From contig CM114271.1 in NCBI GenBank assembly GCA_050084515.1, positions 58,466,001 through 58,530,000 on the forward strand: a stretch of 64,000 nt of DNA. The letters run 5' to 3'. Source of the DNA: Blasia pusilla (taxonomy: Eukaryota; Marchantiophyta; Marchantiopsida; Blasiales). A model generated the notes under the pieces. It was not told where the DNA came from, made no database searches, and saw only the letters and a list, made by a program, of their open reading frames with translations. The position numbers were made by a program, and so were the translations under genes. Of this stretch, positions 43,595 to 52,379 are shown in pieces. The number at the start of each line of letters is the position of its first letter. Within the stretch, counting starts at the first letter, position 1.

Positions 43595-43866
43595 TTGGTT
43601 CCACACTTATGATTCCACTGATTTTTCAGTTTTCTAAATTTTGTGCAATTTGCAACTCGTCGGACTCAGAGGGGTTGTCAAAATATGGAAGAGGAAAAAA
43701 AAACTGTGGGACTGCTTAATATATGAACAAAAAAGTGCAAAAAATTTCAAATAAAATTTTTCCTCTCTTCAACCCAACGGAAACTCTCTTCAAAAAAAAA
43801 TCTATTTCGGTTGACCCTAGTTTCCTCTCTCCTATCTCCTCTCTTCCTCTCCTCTTACCGCACCTC
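43595..43866 (+). repeat. Right end of F1 with terminal inverted repeat and last palindrome
   Basis: Contains one F1-type palindrome (43651-43675: CAACTCGTCGGACTCAGAGG then GGTTG) and an AT-rich part. The purine/pyrimidine-rich terminal repeat (43800-43866) mirrors 15422-15490. The 8-bp duplication CAACTTTT follows. Confidence 0.65.
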
Positions 43867-44270
43867 CAACTTTTCATCTACCAATGGTGAAACATCCTCC
43901 ATCGAGAGTTTCAACTCTACCTCCATTGGCGAGACCACTGCCTTACACTCGGTCATCCCGAATGCCTTCAAGATTTCTCTAGCATACTTTTGTTGAGAGA
44001 GAAAAATAGAATCTGATTGTTGCCAAATCTCCAGCCCTATAAAGTAGTGCAAAAGACCTAAATCTGACATTTCAAACTCAGATTTCAACACTCCCTTCAA
44101 TTCCTATATTTTCTTATTGTGGTCTCCTCTGATGATAAGATCATTCACATATAGGACTATCAACATATACATCCCATCTTTGCAAAACACATACAAATTT
44201 GCTTCTAACGGACTCTTGATGAGACCCTTCTCTCGAAAGAATGTATCTATTCGTTGATATCATACCCTTG
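43867..44270 (-). pseudogene. copia RT C-terminal part, element E
   Basis: 43855-44100 is open: MKGVLKSEFEMSDLGLLHYF, IFLSQQKYAREILKAFGMTE, ending where F1 inserted. Upstream (44100-44270) are the YVDD-type segment (VLYVNDLIIRGD) and the fragment FFREKGLIKSPLEANLYVFC. The usual YVDD has become YVND here. Confidence 0.7.
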
Positions 44271-45039
44271 GGGATTACTTCAACCCATACAATGCTCGAT
44301 GAAGTAAACACACTTTCTCTTCTGATCCGGGTGTCTCAAAACCTGATGGTTGAGATACATACACCTCCTCCTTGAGACTCCCACTCAGAAAGGCAGACTT
44401 CACATCATATTGGTATATAGACCAACGTCTTGTTCGTGCAACCGCTAGAACAATTTGAATGGTTGTCATCCTTGCAGTAGGAGCAAAAGTCTCAAAGTAG
44501 TCAAAACCTTTGATTTGTGAGCATCCTTGTGCAACCAACCTTGCTTTGAATTTATCCAATGTACCGTTCGACTTGTACTTGGTCTTGTACACCCACTTGG
44601 TGCGTATTATCTTCTTGTCCTTTGGCTTCTTAACCAAAGTCCAAGTTTCATTTCTCTGAATAGCGTCCATCTCCATTTGCATGGCCTCTCTCCGTTGAGG
44701 ATGAGCAAGGGCCTTATCCAAGCATGATGGCTCTTCCACCTTCAAGACCTCTGCCATCAAGGCCATGTTGACGAGATGTGCGGAAGCTCTATTATGCTCC
44801 TCTAGTCTCTTGGATCTCTTTGGATGTGTAACAACTTCATCAGTTGCTGATGGATCCTTACCATCCAAGAGCTGCTTTATCCACTTAGGGTATGACGATT
44901 GTAGTGGAAGAGCAAGCTGCTCTTTGTCATCATCACCAAATTCTTCTTCTTGATGATCTGGTGTAAACATTGGTGGTGTGCTCTGGTGGGTTATCTCTTC
45001 GTTTGATGATAATGTGGACGGACCACTGATATCCGCCAC
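44271..45039 (-). pseudogene. copia reverse transcriptase N-terminal part, element E
   Basis: Open for 254 codons: YPKWIKQLLDGKDPSATDEV, REAMQMEMDAIQRNETWTLV, KWVYKTKYKSNGTLDKFKAR, TFAPTARMTTIQIVLAVA and YQYDVKSAFLSGSL (first catalytic Asp), ending CLLHRALYGLK. These are standard copia RT blocks. Confidence 0.85.
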
Positions 45040-45048
45040 TTGACAAGG

Positions 45049-45608
45049 CTATTCCTGGAACACCACATCACGACTGACAAGCATCTTCTTTGCCTCAGGA
45101 TACCATAGGCGATAAGCATGAGTCTCATCACTGTATCCCATAAAGATGCACTTCATGGTTTTGGACTCCATCTTGGTCGTGGATGCTTCAAGAATATGTA
45201 CAAAGCACTTACTACCAAAAGTCCTGAAATGTTGGACTGATGGTACCTTACCTGAGTATGATTGATGAGGAGTCATGCCTTGCACAAACTTGGTAGCACT
45301 TCTATTTAGAATGTATACGGGAGTATTAACAGCTTCAGCCCAAAATCCTTCTATCAAACCTTTTGCTTTCATCATACATTTTGCCATCTCCACCACTGTA
45401 CGGTTTCAACGCTCAAAAAATCCATTTTGTTGTGGTGTATGTGCCGTGGTTAACTTTCGCTTGATTCCATGCTCCCCCAAATATTTGTTGAATTCTGTTG
45501 ATAAGAATTATCCTCCTCGATCGGTGCGAAGCTTCTGTACCTTCTTTCATGTCTCATTGTCAACCAGCTTGTGCCATACGTTGAATTTTCCAAAAGCATT
45601 TCGAAATC
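45049..45608 (-). pseudogene. copia integrase C-terminal part, element E
   Basis: 45049-45396 reads MVEMAKCMMKAKGLIEGFWA, AVNTPVYILNRSATKFVQG and GYSDETHAYRLWYP, the copia integrase C-terminal region after the catalytic Glu. FFERXNRTVV-type and CGGEFNKYLGEHGI-type remnants lie at 45397-45560. The upstream core and gag are deleted. Confidence 0.75.
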
Positions 45609-45672
45609 TAACCCTATATCTAACCCTATATTGCATCAGGGTGCGGGGCACCCTGATGCAATATAGGGTTAG
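45609..45672. repeat. Long perfect inverted repeat in the copia E 5' LTR junction
   Basis: CCTATATTGCATCAGGGTGC meets its own reverse complement around a GG centre. The arms (TCTAACCCTATATTG...CAATATAGGGTTAGA) extend to about 28 bases each. One arm is normal LTR sequence (compare 29905-29930) and the other is an inverted copy at the point where the internal region was deleted. Confidence 0.85.
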
Positions 45673-45827
45673 ATAATCCTAGTAACGCTACTCCGCAAAC
45701 CACCTACGTCATATTACTATGACTCCTTCGACGTCTAAGTCAGAACCATCAATCTAGGCTTCTCCTCATACAAAGGGGGCCGATCAGATTAATGGTGCTC
45801 AGAAAAGTGGATGTTGAGAATCCAACA
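45640..45827 (-). repeat. 5' LTR of copia E (5' part only)
   Basis: Minus strand starts TGTTGGATTCTCAACATCC at 45827 and matches 14560-14726 and 29910-30078. The 3' part of this LTR is missing. Confidence 0.75.
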
Positions 45828-46187
45828 TGTATATGTGAATTAATTTCTTAATTTTATATGTGAGTTACATGAATAAATATTTCAATTTTGTACAATGGCA
45901 CATGTGCAAACCAAATTATCAACTTGTTATACCAATTCACTTGGTTATTATTCTAAATGCACCATCATACATGCACACTCACTCTGTTATGAAATCAACA
46001 TTCCATATTTACCCGCATTAACTCGTTTGATACCCGTTGGGTGTCCTCATTAACACAAGTCCACTCCTTGCATACTTTACACATACACAATACCTAATGT
46101 TGTGCAACTGGGCATACAAAGAGTGTCAAATTTGATAATATACAATAACCGATATTTAAGAGTATATCCACCTATGTACTTCCTTCA
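45828..46187. other. AT-rich stretch without gene
   Basis: About 360 AT-rich bases between copia E and element C. Nothing recognised. It is probably the continuation of the sequence left of 14306 into which E inserted. Confidence 0.4.
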
Positions 46188-46191
46188 CACG

Positions 46192-46667
46192 TGTCACATC
46201 TGAGTAGCCGATAGGCCGAGATCTATCGTGGATAGGGCGTAGGAGCTAGCGGACTATCTTGAGTGTAACTTTGTCCCATTGTGTCGGATGAGGTTGAGGA
46301 TAGGTCCATTGGTCAGGAACGTCGTTTCTGGCGACTTTCATGTTGAGGTCTTTTTCTGGTAGGGTGACTTGTTGACCATAAAGTCACTTGCCCCAGTAAC
46401 TCAGGCGCGCAGTTACCAAGGGAAGGGCTATTTCTAGGGTTTGATCCTTTTGGCTCTTCCCAACCTATATAAGAGAGGAAGATGGCTTTCTTAAGCCATC
46501 TTTCTCATGTTGCCGTTGGAGCACCTCCTTGTATGTGTGTGAGCTAGGACTAGGGTGCTAGCGTCCGGATTCCTTGATAGCACAAGGTGGAAGAGGCTCG
46601 ATATGCCGATGTAGATTGAGGAGTGGAGTTTTAGGCCGGGTGTGTCGTTTTTACTACTCTTTATTTT
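46192..46667 (+). repeat. A1 terminal repeat of element C
   Basis: 476 bases similar to A2 (52380-52850) throughout: GAGTAGCCGATAGGCC, CTTCCCAACCTATATAAGAG, CCTTGATAGCACAAGGTGG. It carries a likely core promoter, TATATAAGAG at about 46465, with a second copy in A2 near 52645. No B segment follows it. Confidence 0.9.
46463..46474 (+). promoter_or_regulatory. TATA box in the A1 repeat of element C
   Basis: CCTATATAAGAG, a good TATA element about 200 bases before the end of the repeat. It is conserved in A2 (about 52643-52654). Transcription from here would start inside A1, as in LTR promoters. Confidence 0.55.
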
Positions 46668-46991
46668 TACATGAGAAAGATGTCAGGGGGCTGGTGGAAA
46701 TTCGTTGTTTGCAGGTAGGCAAGCGAGTTGGCGGCTAGAGTTAGGTCGTGAAATTTAGGCGGCGCGACGGGCGACGGCGGGCGGCGTGGCGGACGGGCGT
46801 GCGCGGCGCGGACGGGCGACGGCAGGCGCGCGTGCAGCGCACCCCTTTCCTCCCCGAGCGTGGGAGGCTCGATAGGTCGCGCCCCCCCGCAATTAAGGCC
46901 CGTATAGGGCCGCGGGCGCACCCCCCCCGCATTTAGGGCCCCAGGGGCCCGCATAGGGCCGCGGGCCCAAGTTCTCCCCCCTCTTTCCGAC
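46668..46991 (+). other. GC-rich leader of element C in place of gag
   Basis: About 320 bases. 46740-46975 is very GC-rich (runs such as GGCGACGGCGGGCGGCG) and contains two near-copies of a self-complementary segment (GGCCCGTATAGGGCCGCGGGC at about 46900 and GGCCCGCATAGGGCCGCGGGCC at about 46945). The composition is unlike any neighbour. Gag and nucleocapsid, present here in A and B, are missing. Confidence 0.7.
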
Positions 46992-47825
46992 GTGGTAGCA
47001 CCAACGGCGGTAGATATGCCAGCTCGACCGGCCATAGAGCGAGCAGTGGTGACACCTGGAGTAGTGTTACTGGATAACCGAGCTGGAGTATTTCGCTTGG
47101 TTAGTCCGACGGGGACAGTATACCACCCGCAGCGCGTCCTACTTGATTCGGGAGCGCAACCCTTGATGTTAGGGAAGGCGGCATGTTTAGCGTTGGGGTT
47201 ACGGAAGGCCGACATTGAGCCTTGTCCCTTCCAGATAAAGACCTCGATTGGGGGCGTATCACCCACTCAATATATGACTCGACAGGAGATTGTTGTGAGA
47301 GTCCAGCCAGAGCATGCGACGGATAGTGCTATGGTGCGCACACGTGCAATTACGACACCAGCTGAGTCGTACGATGTGTTGGTGGGGAGTACAGTGTTAT
47401 ATCCCCTAGGATTCATCCTTGACTTCTGGGAGGAGACGGTTGCTTATCGGCCAGGATGGCGGTCAGGTGACGGTCGGATGAGTCAGTTACCCGTGCAGTT
47501 TGCGGGACGAGATGGTCGATCACGAGGCGAGTATGTGACCACGTTGGCGGCTTTCACAGGTAGTGTTAGCTGGCCAGGAGAGTTGTTGGAGGGGAACGCA
47601 CATGCGGAGGATGTCCCAGTAGCGGATAGTCCCACGGAGAGACAGGCCATAGCGGGTGTCTCTTCCCATGTTAGCGATGCCTCTTCACCATTATGGGGTA
47701 CGACTCGAGAGCTACAGAGGAGTGCCGACGACCTTGTGAGGCAGGCGTGGAGTCATGTTTTTATCCCAGAGCAGCGAGAGTCACGTGGCGATCGGGCTCT
47801 TGGAGTGGAGACGATGACCCACTAG
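46992..47825 (+). pseudogene. Aspartic protease and linker, element C
   Basis: Open for 277 codons. The active-site loop RVLLDSGAQPLMLGKAA has its Asp at codon 52 (nt 47145). YMTRQEIVVRVQPEHATDSA and ESYDVLVGSTVLYPLGF form the rest of the fold. A long linker (YVTTLAAFTGSVSWPGELLE onward) leads to the methyltransferase, which starts in another frame. The protease itself looks intact, but the polyprotein is not. Confidence 0.8.
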
Positions 47826-49066
47826 ATACCACACTGTTGTGTGGCGTGCCGGAGGAGGGTGTTAGGGTCTTAGATCTCTTTGGAGAGGATTAGCACCGGA
47901 TTGGCTGCAGATGTGAAAGGCAGCATACGGGTGCATCGGTACCTTTATGTGGAGAGAGATGAGACGCACGGCGAGTATCATTACATCACGTGGCGAGATT
48001 GGTCCAGAGGTATCCTGAGTTGTTGTTGTCGGTATCTGCGAGACGGGGATACCAAAGATACGCTACCCGTCGACATATCTTTGGTGAGGGCGCAGGATGT
48101 GGATAGAGTTGGCACCATTCATTTGGTGATTGCTGGATGGCCATGTCAGGGTCATTCATCAGCTGGGCGAGGATTTGGATTGCAGGATCCGAGGTCGGGG
48201 ATGTTTTGGGAGATCTTTGCGAGTAGTACGACACTTGCAAAGAGTCGATATGTTCTCAGACATTTTGGAGAACGTGCCGTTGTTGGGAGATACTCGTGCA
48301 CGTGTGATGACGAGTGTACATCGGTGAGGTCTGGTTGGGACCGGGCCGTGTTGTTAGATGCGCGAGAGTTGGGTCACGTGCCCATCGCCCACGATCGTGG
48401 TGGATGAACCTGATACCATCAGAGGTACTGAGTCGAGCCTACAGTGTAGTCTAGAGAGCACCACATCTCACGGTGGATGCCATTTTGGACTCAGGGCGTC
48501 GATCTCAGGTGGTGACACGCGATGATAGACCACCATTGGCCACGGCCAATAGGGTGGGGGAGTTGAGGGCAGCCTTACCTACGTTGGTGAGCTTCCCAAC
48601 ATCCCATGCCTTTCGTCAGGGAGGACCAGGCATGATTTGGGATGAGGTGACCGGAGTATTGGAGGAGCCTACAGCAGATGAGGGCGAGCGCGCCATGGGG
48701 TTCACTACCGGTACCACGGCGGTGCCAGGGATGACTGAGGCATCACGGAGACAGGTGTTGGGGCAGGCGATGGACCTCAACTGTCTCACATGGATAGTCA
48801 GCCTAGGTATGGCTGAGCAGAGACGGATGCGAGTGTCATCCTTGTCGTCACGTCCACGAGTTGGACCACTACCTACAGGGTCTGTACAGGCATTGGCTGG
48901 GGGCGAGATGAGGAGAGATAGGCACCCATGGACTTCCTGGGACGTCGTTCGAGCAAAGAGTACGAAGGCGGCTAGAGTAGCACATGTTCATTTTTCGGAT
49001 GTGGAGCATGGTGTAGGAGGTCAGAGTGGAGTGGTTGTTGCGGAGGTGGCTAGGGTTGCTACATAG
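47790..49066 (+). pseudogene. C5-cytosine DNA methyltransferase, element C
   Basis: Motif I reads GVRVLDLFG (47855-47880), then after a frameshift ISTGLAADV and the ribose-binding acidic motif RYLYVERDE (47938-47965). Motif IV reads LVIAGWPCQGHSSAGRGFG, with the catalytic Cys codon at 48142, followed by DPRSGMFWEI. Motif VI reads ILENVPLLGDTRARVM (48264-48312, next frame). Motif IX reads LPTLVSFPTSHAFR...GMIWDEVTGVLEEPTADEGE then RAMGF (48565-48705). Motif X reads RRQVLGQAMDLNCLTW (48750-48795). This is the full order of a C5 DNA methyltransferase lying between protease and RT. About 100 residues between VI and IX are left for the target recognition part. Confidence 0.9.
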
Positions 49067-50120
49067 CAACCAAAGCCGGAGGTTGCGTCCTCTCCGAGTG
49101 AGGTCACGATGGAGACTTGGGAGCCTGTGATAGGTCTCAAGTTGATAGGAGGAGAGCGACGGCGAGTTCATAGGTTTCTGAGAGGGCATGTCAGTTGTTT
49201 TGCCTTGATGATGAGAGACTTGGGTATCTTTGAAGGGTCCCCGGATACGGATTGAGTTGGCTAGTGATACGCCGATCTTTCGTCGACCCTCAGTATTTCG
49301 ATATGGAACGAGCCTTGATTCAGAGCAGGAGTCGGGACTTGTTGGAGGCGGGACTTGTGGAGTTGTCACATGGGGAGTATGCATCGCCCGCCAGTCATCA
49401 TGCCGACCAAGAAGGATATGTATGGCAATTGGACGGATAGGCGGATGTGTGGAGATTACCGTCTATCAACCGATGCGAGGTCGATCGGTATGCCATGCCT
49501 ACTCTGAGGAGATCTTTGATGCGGTAGGGCATGCAAAGATCTTGATACTCTAGATCTCCGTCTTTGGCTATCATCGCCTTCCTATCAAAGTTGGAGGACA
49601 GGGAGAAGACAACATTCAGGGGATAGATCGGTTCGGGAGAGATTGCTTGTATTAGTGGCGGTTCTTACCATTTGGGTTGAAGAACGCGCTGGAGTTTCGA
49701 GAGTGATGGATAGGATTTTGGGTGGCTTGGATTTTGTGCGATGTTACATAGATGATATTCTTATCTTGATTCCACGGTGAGGAGCATGAGCGACACTTGG
49801 AGGAGGTGTTTTGAGATTGCAGTTACATGGACTCAAGTTACATCCAGGCAAGTGCAGATTCTTTGGGAGCAGATCGAGTACTTGGGACACACCATATACC
49901 CGAGTGGGTTAGGCTTTCAGCAGACGAAGGTAGAGGCTATTTGCAGATTCCACGCCCTCTGAGATGTGAGTCGAGTCTCGAGCATTTCTTGACTCGGCGA
50001 ACTTCTATCGACGGTATGTCAAGGGTTTTAGTGCGATCGCAAAGTCTTTGACCTTGTTGACGAGACTTGATCGGTGTGGTTGTGGGAAGATGATCAGGAG
50101 CGAGCATTTCAGAGCTCAGG
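49067..50120 (+). pseudogene. Ty3/gypsy reverse transcriptase, element C
   Basis: All RT blocks are present but in changing frames: IELASDTPIFRRP and LLEAGLVELSHGEYASP (49250-49390), GGCVEI/RPINR-type block (49440-49490), EEIFDAVGHAKI (49510-49545), FLPFGLKNA (49660-49690), VRCYIDDILI (49737-49765, catalytic YIDD), EQIEYLGHTIYPSGLGFQQ (49865-49925) and FLTRRTSIDGMSRV (about 49985). Compare the open RT of B at 36134-36823. Confidence 0.85.
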
Positions 50121-50126
50121 ACAAAG

Positions 50127-50771
50127 TTGACGTCCTCACCCATTTTGAGACCGGTTAGGGGTCGCCCATTCCAGTTACATACGGATTGGAGCATGTTGGG
50201 TCTAGGAGCAGTGCTTACTCAGAGGGATGACGAGGAGAGGGAGTTCGTTGTGGCTTATGCGAGTCGATCGAACAACATTGCAGAGGCAAAGTATAGCTCC
50301 TACGAGGGAGAGTGCTTGGCTGCAGTGTGGGCCGTGGCACATTTTAGGTGCTACTTATTTGGCAACCCTTTCACACTTATCACTGATCATCAGCCGTTGA
50401 AGTGGTTGATGGAGTCCGACAAGCTTACGGGAAAGCTTGCCAGGTGGGCTCTATTACTACAGGAGTATGAGTTTGAGGTGGTTCATAGGCCAGGTTGGCT
50501 GAACCAGGATGCGGATGGGTTGAGTCGTAACCTATGTTCGAGTCAGAGAGACGTCACGGGAGCTCGATGGCACGGAGAGAGTGATGAGGAGATGGTGCCC
50601 GGTTGGCATGCATCTGCCTATCTTTGTTGGTTGACTATGGCAGGTCAGCCACAGGTGATGACTCCAGTGGTGGGGTTGGATGATGAGTCTTTGGATCCGG
50701 AGGTTAGTGAGGAGGCGACAGGTGGTCGTGATATCCATGACGACGTGGAGGTTGTGGACTTCTTGCGCTGA
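50127..50771 (+). pseudogene. RNase H and connection domain, element C
   Basis: Open for 214 codons: GRPFQLHTDWSMLGLGAVLT, YASRSNNIAEAKYSSYEGEC, LAAVWAVAHFRCYLFGNPFT and LITDHQPLKWLMESD, with the D, E and D catalytic positions. It ends with FEVVHRPGWLNQDADGLSRN, the usual link to integrase, and a family-specific acidic linker. Confidence 0.9.
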
Positions 50772-50779
50772 CCAAGGCG

Positions 50780-52015
50780 TCATTAAGTAGTAAAGTGAGT
50801 GCTAGGGAGCGGATCGGATCCTACAGAGAGCCAAGAGGTTCAGGTGGGAGGGGACTCACATTTTGCGGGTATGGAGAGATGGTAGGATACGAGTGGTACC
50901 TCATCCTTCCCAGCGAGCACGTGTAGTGCAACATGCCCATGAGGAGTTGGGACATTTGGGAGTAAAGCGTACTTACACTTACTCGAGGTTGAGATTGGTG
51001 GCGGGGCATGCATACCTTGGGTACAGATTTGTGGCCAGATGTATGGTATGTGACAGAGTGCGAGCATCCTTCAATGCTCCCACTCCGCAGTTACATCCTT
51101 TGCCGATTATGGGTTTAGGTTATCGGTGGAGTTTAGACTTTGCGGGACCTTTGCCATTGACAGGGCGTCATCATAGGTACGTGTTGGTCATGGTGGAGCA
51201 TTTCTCCAAGTGGATAGAGTTGGTGGCACTACCAGACAAGGCGAGCGAGGGAACAGCTTATGCGTTTCTAGATCGTGTGCTTAGTCACTTTGGTGCACCG
51301 GCGGAGGTGTTGACTGACCAGGGTACCGAGTTCAGGGAGAGTTTTGGGCCTTGTGTGATCAGGCCGATAGATCACCACACCACGTCAGGATCATCCTAAG
51401 GCGGATGGATTGGCGGAGAGAGTGGTGCAGGCGGTGAAGAGAGGATTGCGCAAGTATGGCTTGCAGCGGGGCGATTGAGGGAGTGGGACCTCACTGGTTG
51501 CCATGGTTGGCTATGGGTTATCGCTTTAGTCGGCAAGCATCCTTGGCGTCATTTTCACCGTACTTTTTGCTCTTTGGGAGAGAGCCGATTTACCCGCAAC
51601 GATTCGACGTGACATGGCGGAGGTGTTAGATCTTGATGATCCAGAGGTGTGGGTGCAAGCATGTTCTCGAGGGCAGAAGTTTTTCAGAGAGTTATGCCTA
51701 TGGCCTTTGAGAACTTAGCTATTGCCCAACATAGAGATACATTGAGGTACGCGACCATTCGTGGAGAAGGTTATCGTCCAGGGATTAGGAGGTTTCATCC
51801 TAGAGATTACGTGTATTTACAGCAGGCGGCACCCACGACGCTAGATGGCACTGCAGGGCGCACTATCCTACGTAAGCGCGAGGTATTACCGACCGAGTCC
51901 TCATGTTGGAGGGACGAGATGGTATGGTTTGGAAGGATCATGTGCGCAATTGTGCGCCATGTCATCTTCGAACGTAGATGGGACAGTGGATCCAAGCTTG
52001 GCGGTGGTACTGCAG
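50780..52015 (+). pseudogene. DDE integrase, element C
   Basis: 50863-51399 is open: zinc domain HAHEELGHLGVKRTY and ARCMVCDRVRASF (H-H-C-C), catalytic core YRWSLDFAGPLPL (Asp 1) and VLTDQGTEFRE (Asp 2). The third acidic residue is in DGLAERVVQAVKRGLRK at about 51405-51460 after a frameshift. The C-terminal part (51649-52020) carries RPGIRRFHPRDYVYLQQ and DGTAGRTILR, a small beta domain. No chromodomain is present; a PHD finger follows. Confidence 0.85.
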
Positions 52016-52230
52016 CTTGAGGTGTATGTTGTGCGGATCTGCGAGGGGTGCAACCACCATGTTGGTATGTGATGGTTGTTCTCGAGGGTGGCATATGTCA
52101 TGTCGGCCCCCCCTCTTGATGTGGTTCCCACGGGGACGATGGATGTGTCGAGATGTGTATAGGGTAGTAGGTCATGTCGAGGAGAGATATGATATTTTCT
52201 ATCTGGAGTTAGGAGGATCCAAGCGCCACT
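52016..52230 (+). pseudogene. PHD finger after the integrase, element C
   Basis: The plus strand reads RCMLCGSARGATTMLVCDGC, then SRGWHMSC, then FPRGRWMCRD: Cys-x2-Cys, Cys-x2-Cys, His-x2-Cys and the Trp-x-Cys of the last pair. The final Cys appears lost through a one-base change; in B the same place reads WVCPRCT. The frame ends at a stop (52230) next to the polypurine tract, so PHD is the natural C-terminus of the polyprotein. PHD fingers read histone H3 tails. Confidence 0.8.
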
Positions 52231-52239
52231 AGGGGGCGG
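52231..52239 (+). other. Polypurine tract of element C
   Basis: AGGGGGCGG directly after the polyprotein stop and directly before B1. The same tract precedes B1 in element B. Confidence 0.65.
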
Positions 52240-52377
52240 TTGAGTGATCTCCATGTATATGTATGAGTTGATTTTTGTACATGTGTGGATCGACCCGTGT
52301 GTGGGGAAGATCGGTGTTGTGTGGTGTAGATGTGACCAGCGATGTATGTTGTGTAGCGATATGTATGCGCATCGGCA
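52240..52377 (+). repeat. B1 segment of element C
   Basis: 138 bases: TTGAGTGATCTCCATGTATA to GCGCATCGGCA, repeated at 52851-52988. Followed by TT (52378-52379) and A2. Confidence 0.9.
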
Positions 52378-52379
52378 TT

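Larger units (their letters stand above)
15422..43866. mobile_element. Mutator-like DNA transposon F1 (with nested insertions)
   Basis: Terminal segments are in inverted orientation: left GGGGGCTGGTATTCTGG then a GAGAGTAAGAGAGGAGAGG purine run; right, on the reverse strand, GAGGTGCGGTAAGAGG then GAGAGGAAGAGAGGAG. Both are flanked by the 8-bp duplication CAACTTTT. It contains a MULE-type transposase with SWIM finger on the plus strand (23130-25844 continuing at 42493-43594). It also contains a ParB-like/methyltransferase-like gene on the minus strand (17173-21969) and many short palindromes. Element B is inserted between 25845 and 42488, so F1 itself is about 11.8 kb. Confidence 0.75.
14306..45827 (-). 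mobile_element. Ty1/copia element E, split by transposon F1
   Basis: Two separated pieces form one minus-strand copia element. 14306-15421 holds the 3' LTR and RNase H. 43867-45827 holds reverse transcriptase, an integrase part and a 5' LTR part. At the break both sides share CAACTTTT (15414-15421 and 43867-43874), the target duplication of F1. Copia D shows what the unbroken sequence looks like (30751-30780). Outer flanks are TTTAT (14301-14305) and TGTAT (45828-45832), an imperfect 5-bp target duplication. The 5' internal part (gag, protease) is deleted. Confidence 0.8.

Noticed and set aside
46741-46936. Arg/Gly/Pro-rich ORFs on both strands of the GC-rich leader of element C
   Set aside because: Open only because GC-rich sequence lacks stop codons. 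The translations are low-complexity in every frame.
50863-52230. Tyrosine recombinase, as expected for a DIRS-type element with split repeats
   Set aside because: The zinc H-H-C-C domain and the D, D, E core of a retroviral-type integrase are plainly present, and no R-H-R-Y recombinase pattern was seen.
51649-52235. Chromodomain at the integrase C-terminus
   Set aside because: The Cys/His pattern is that of a PHD finger, and no aromatic cage pattern of a chromodomain was found.
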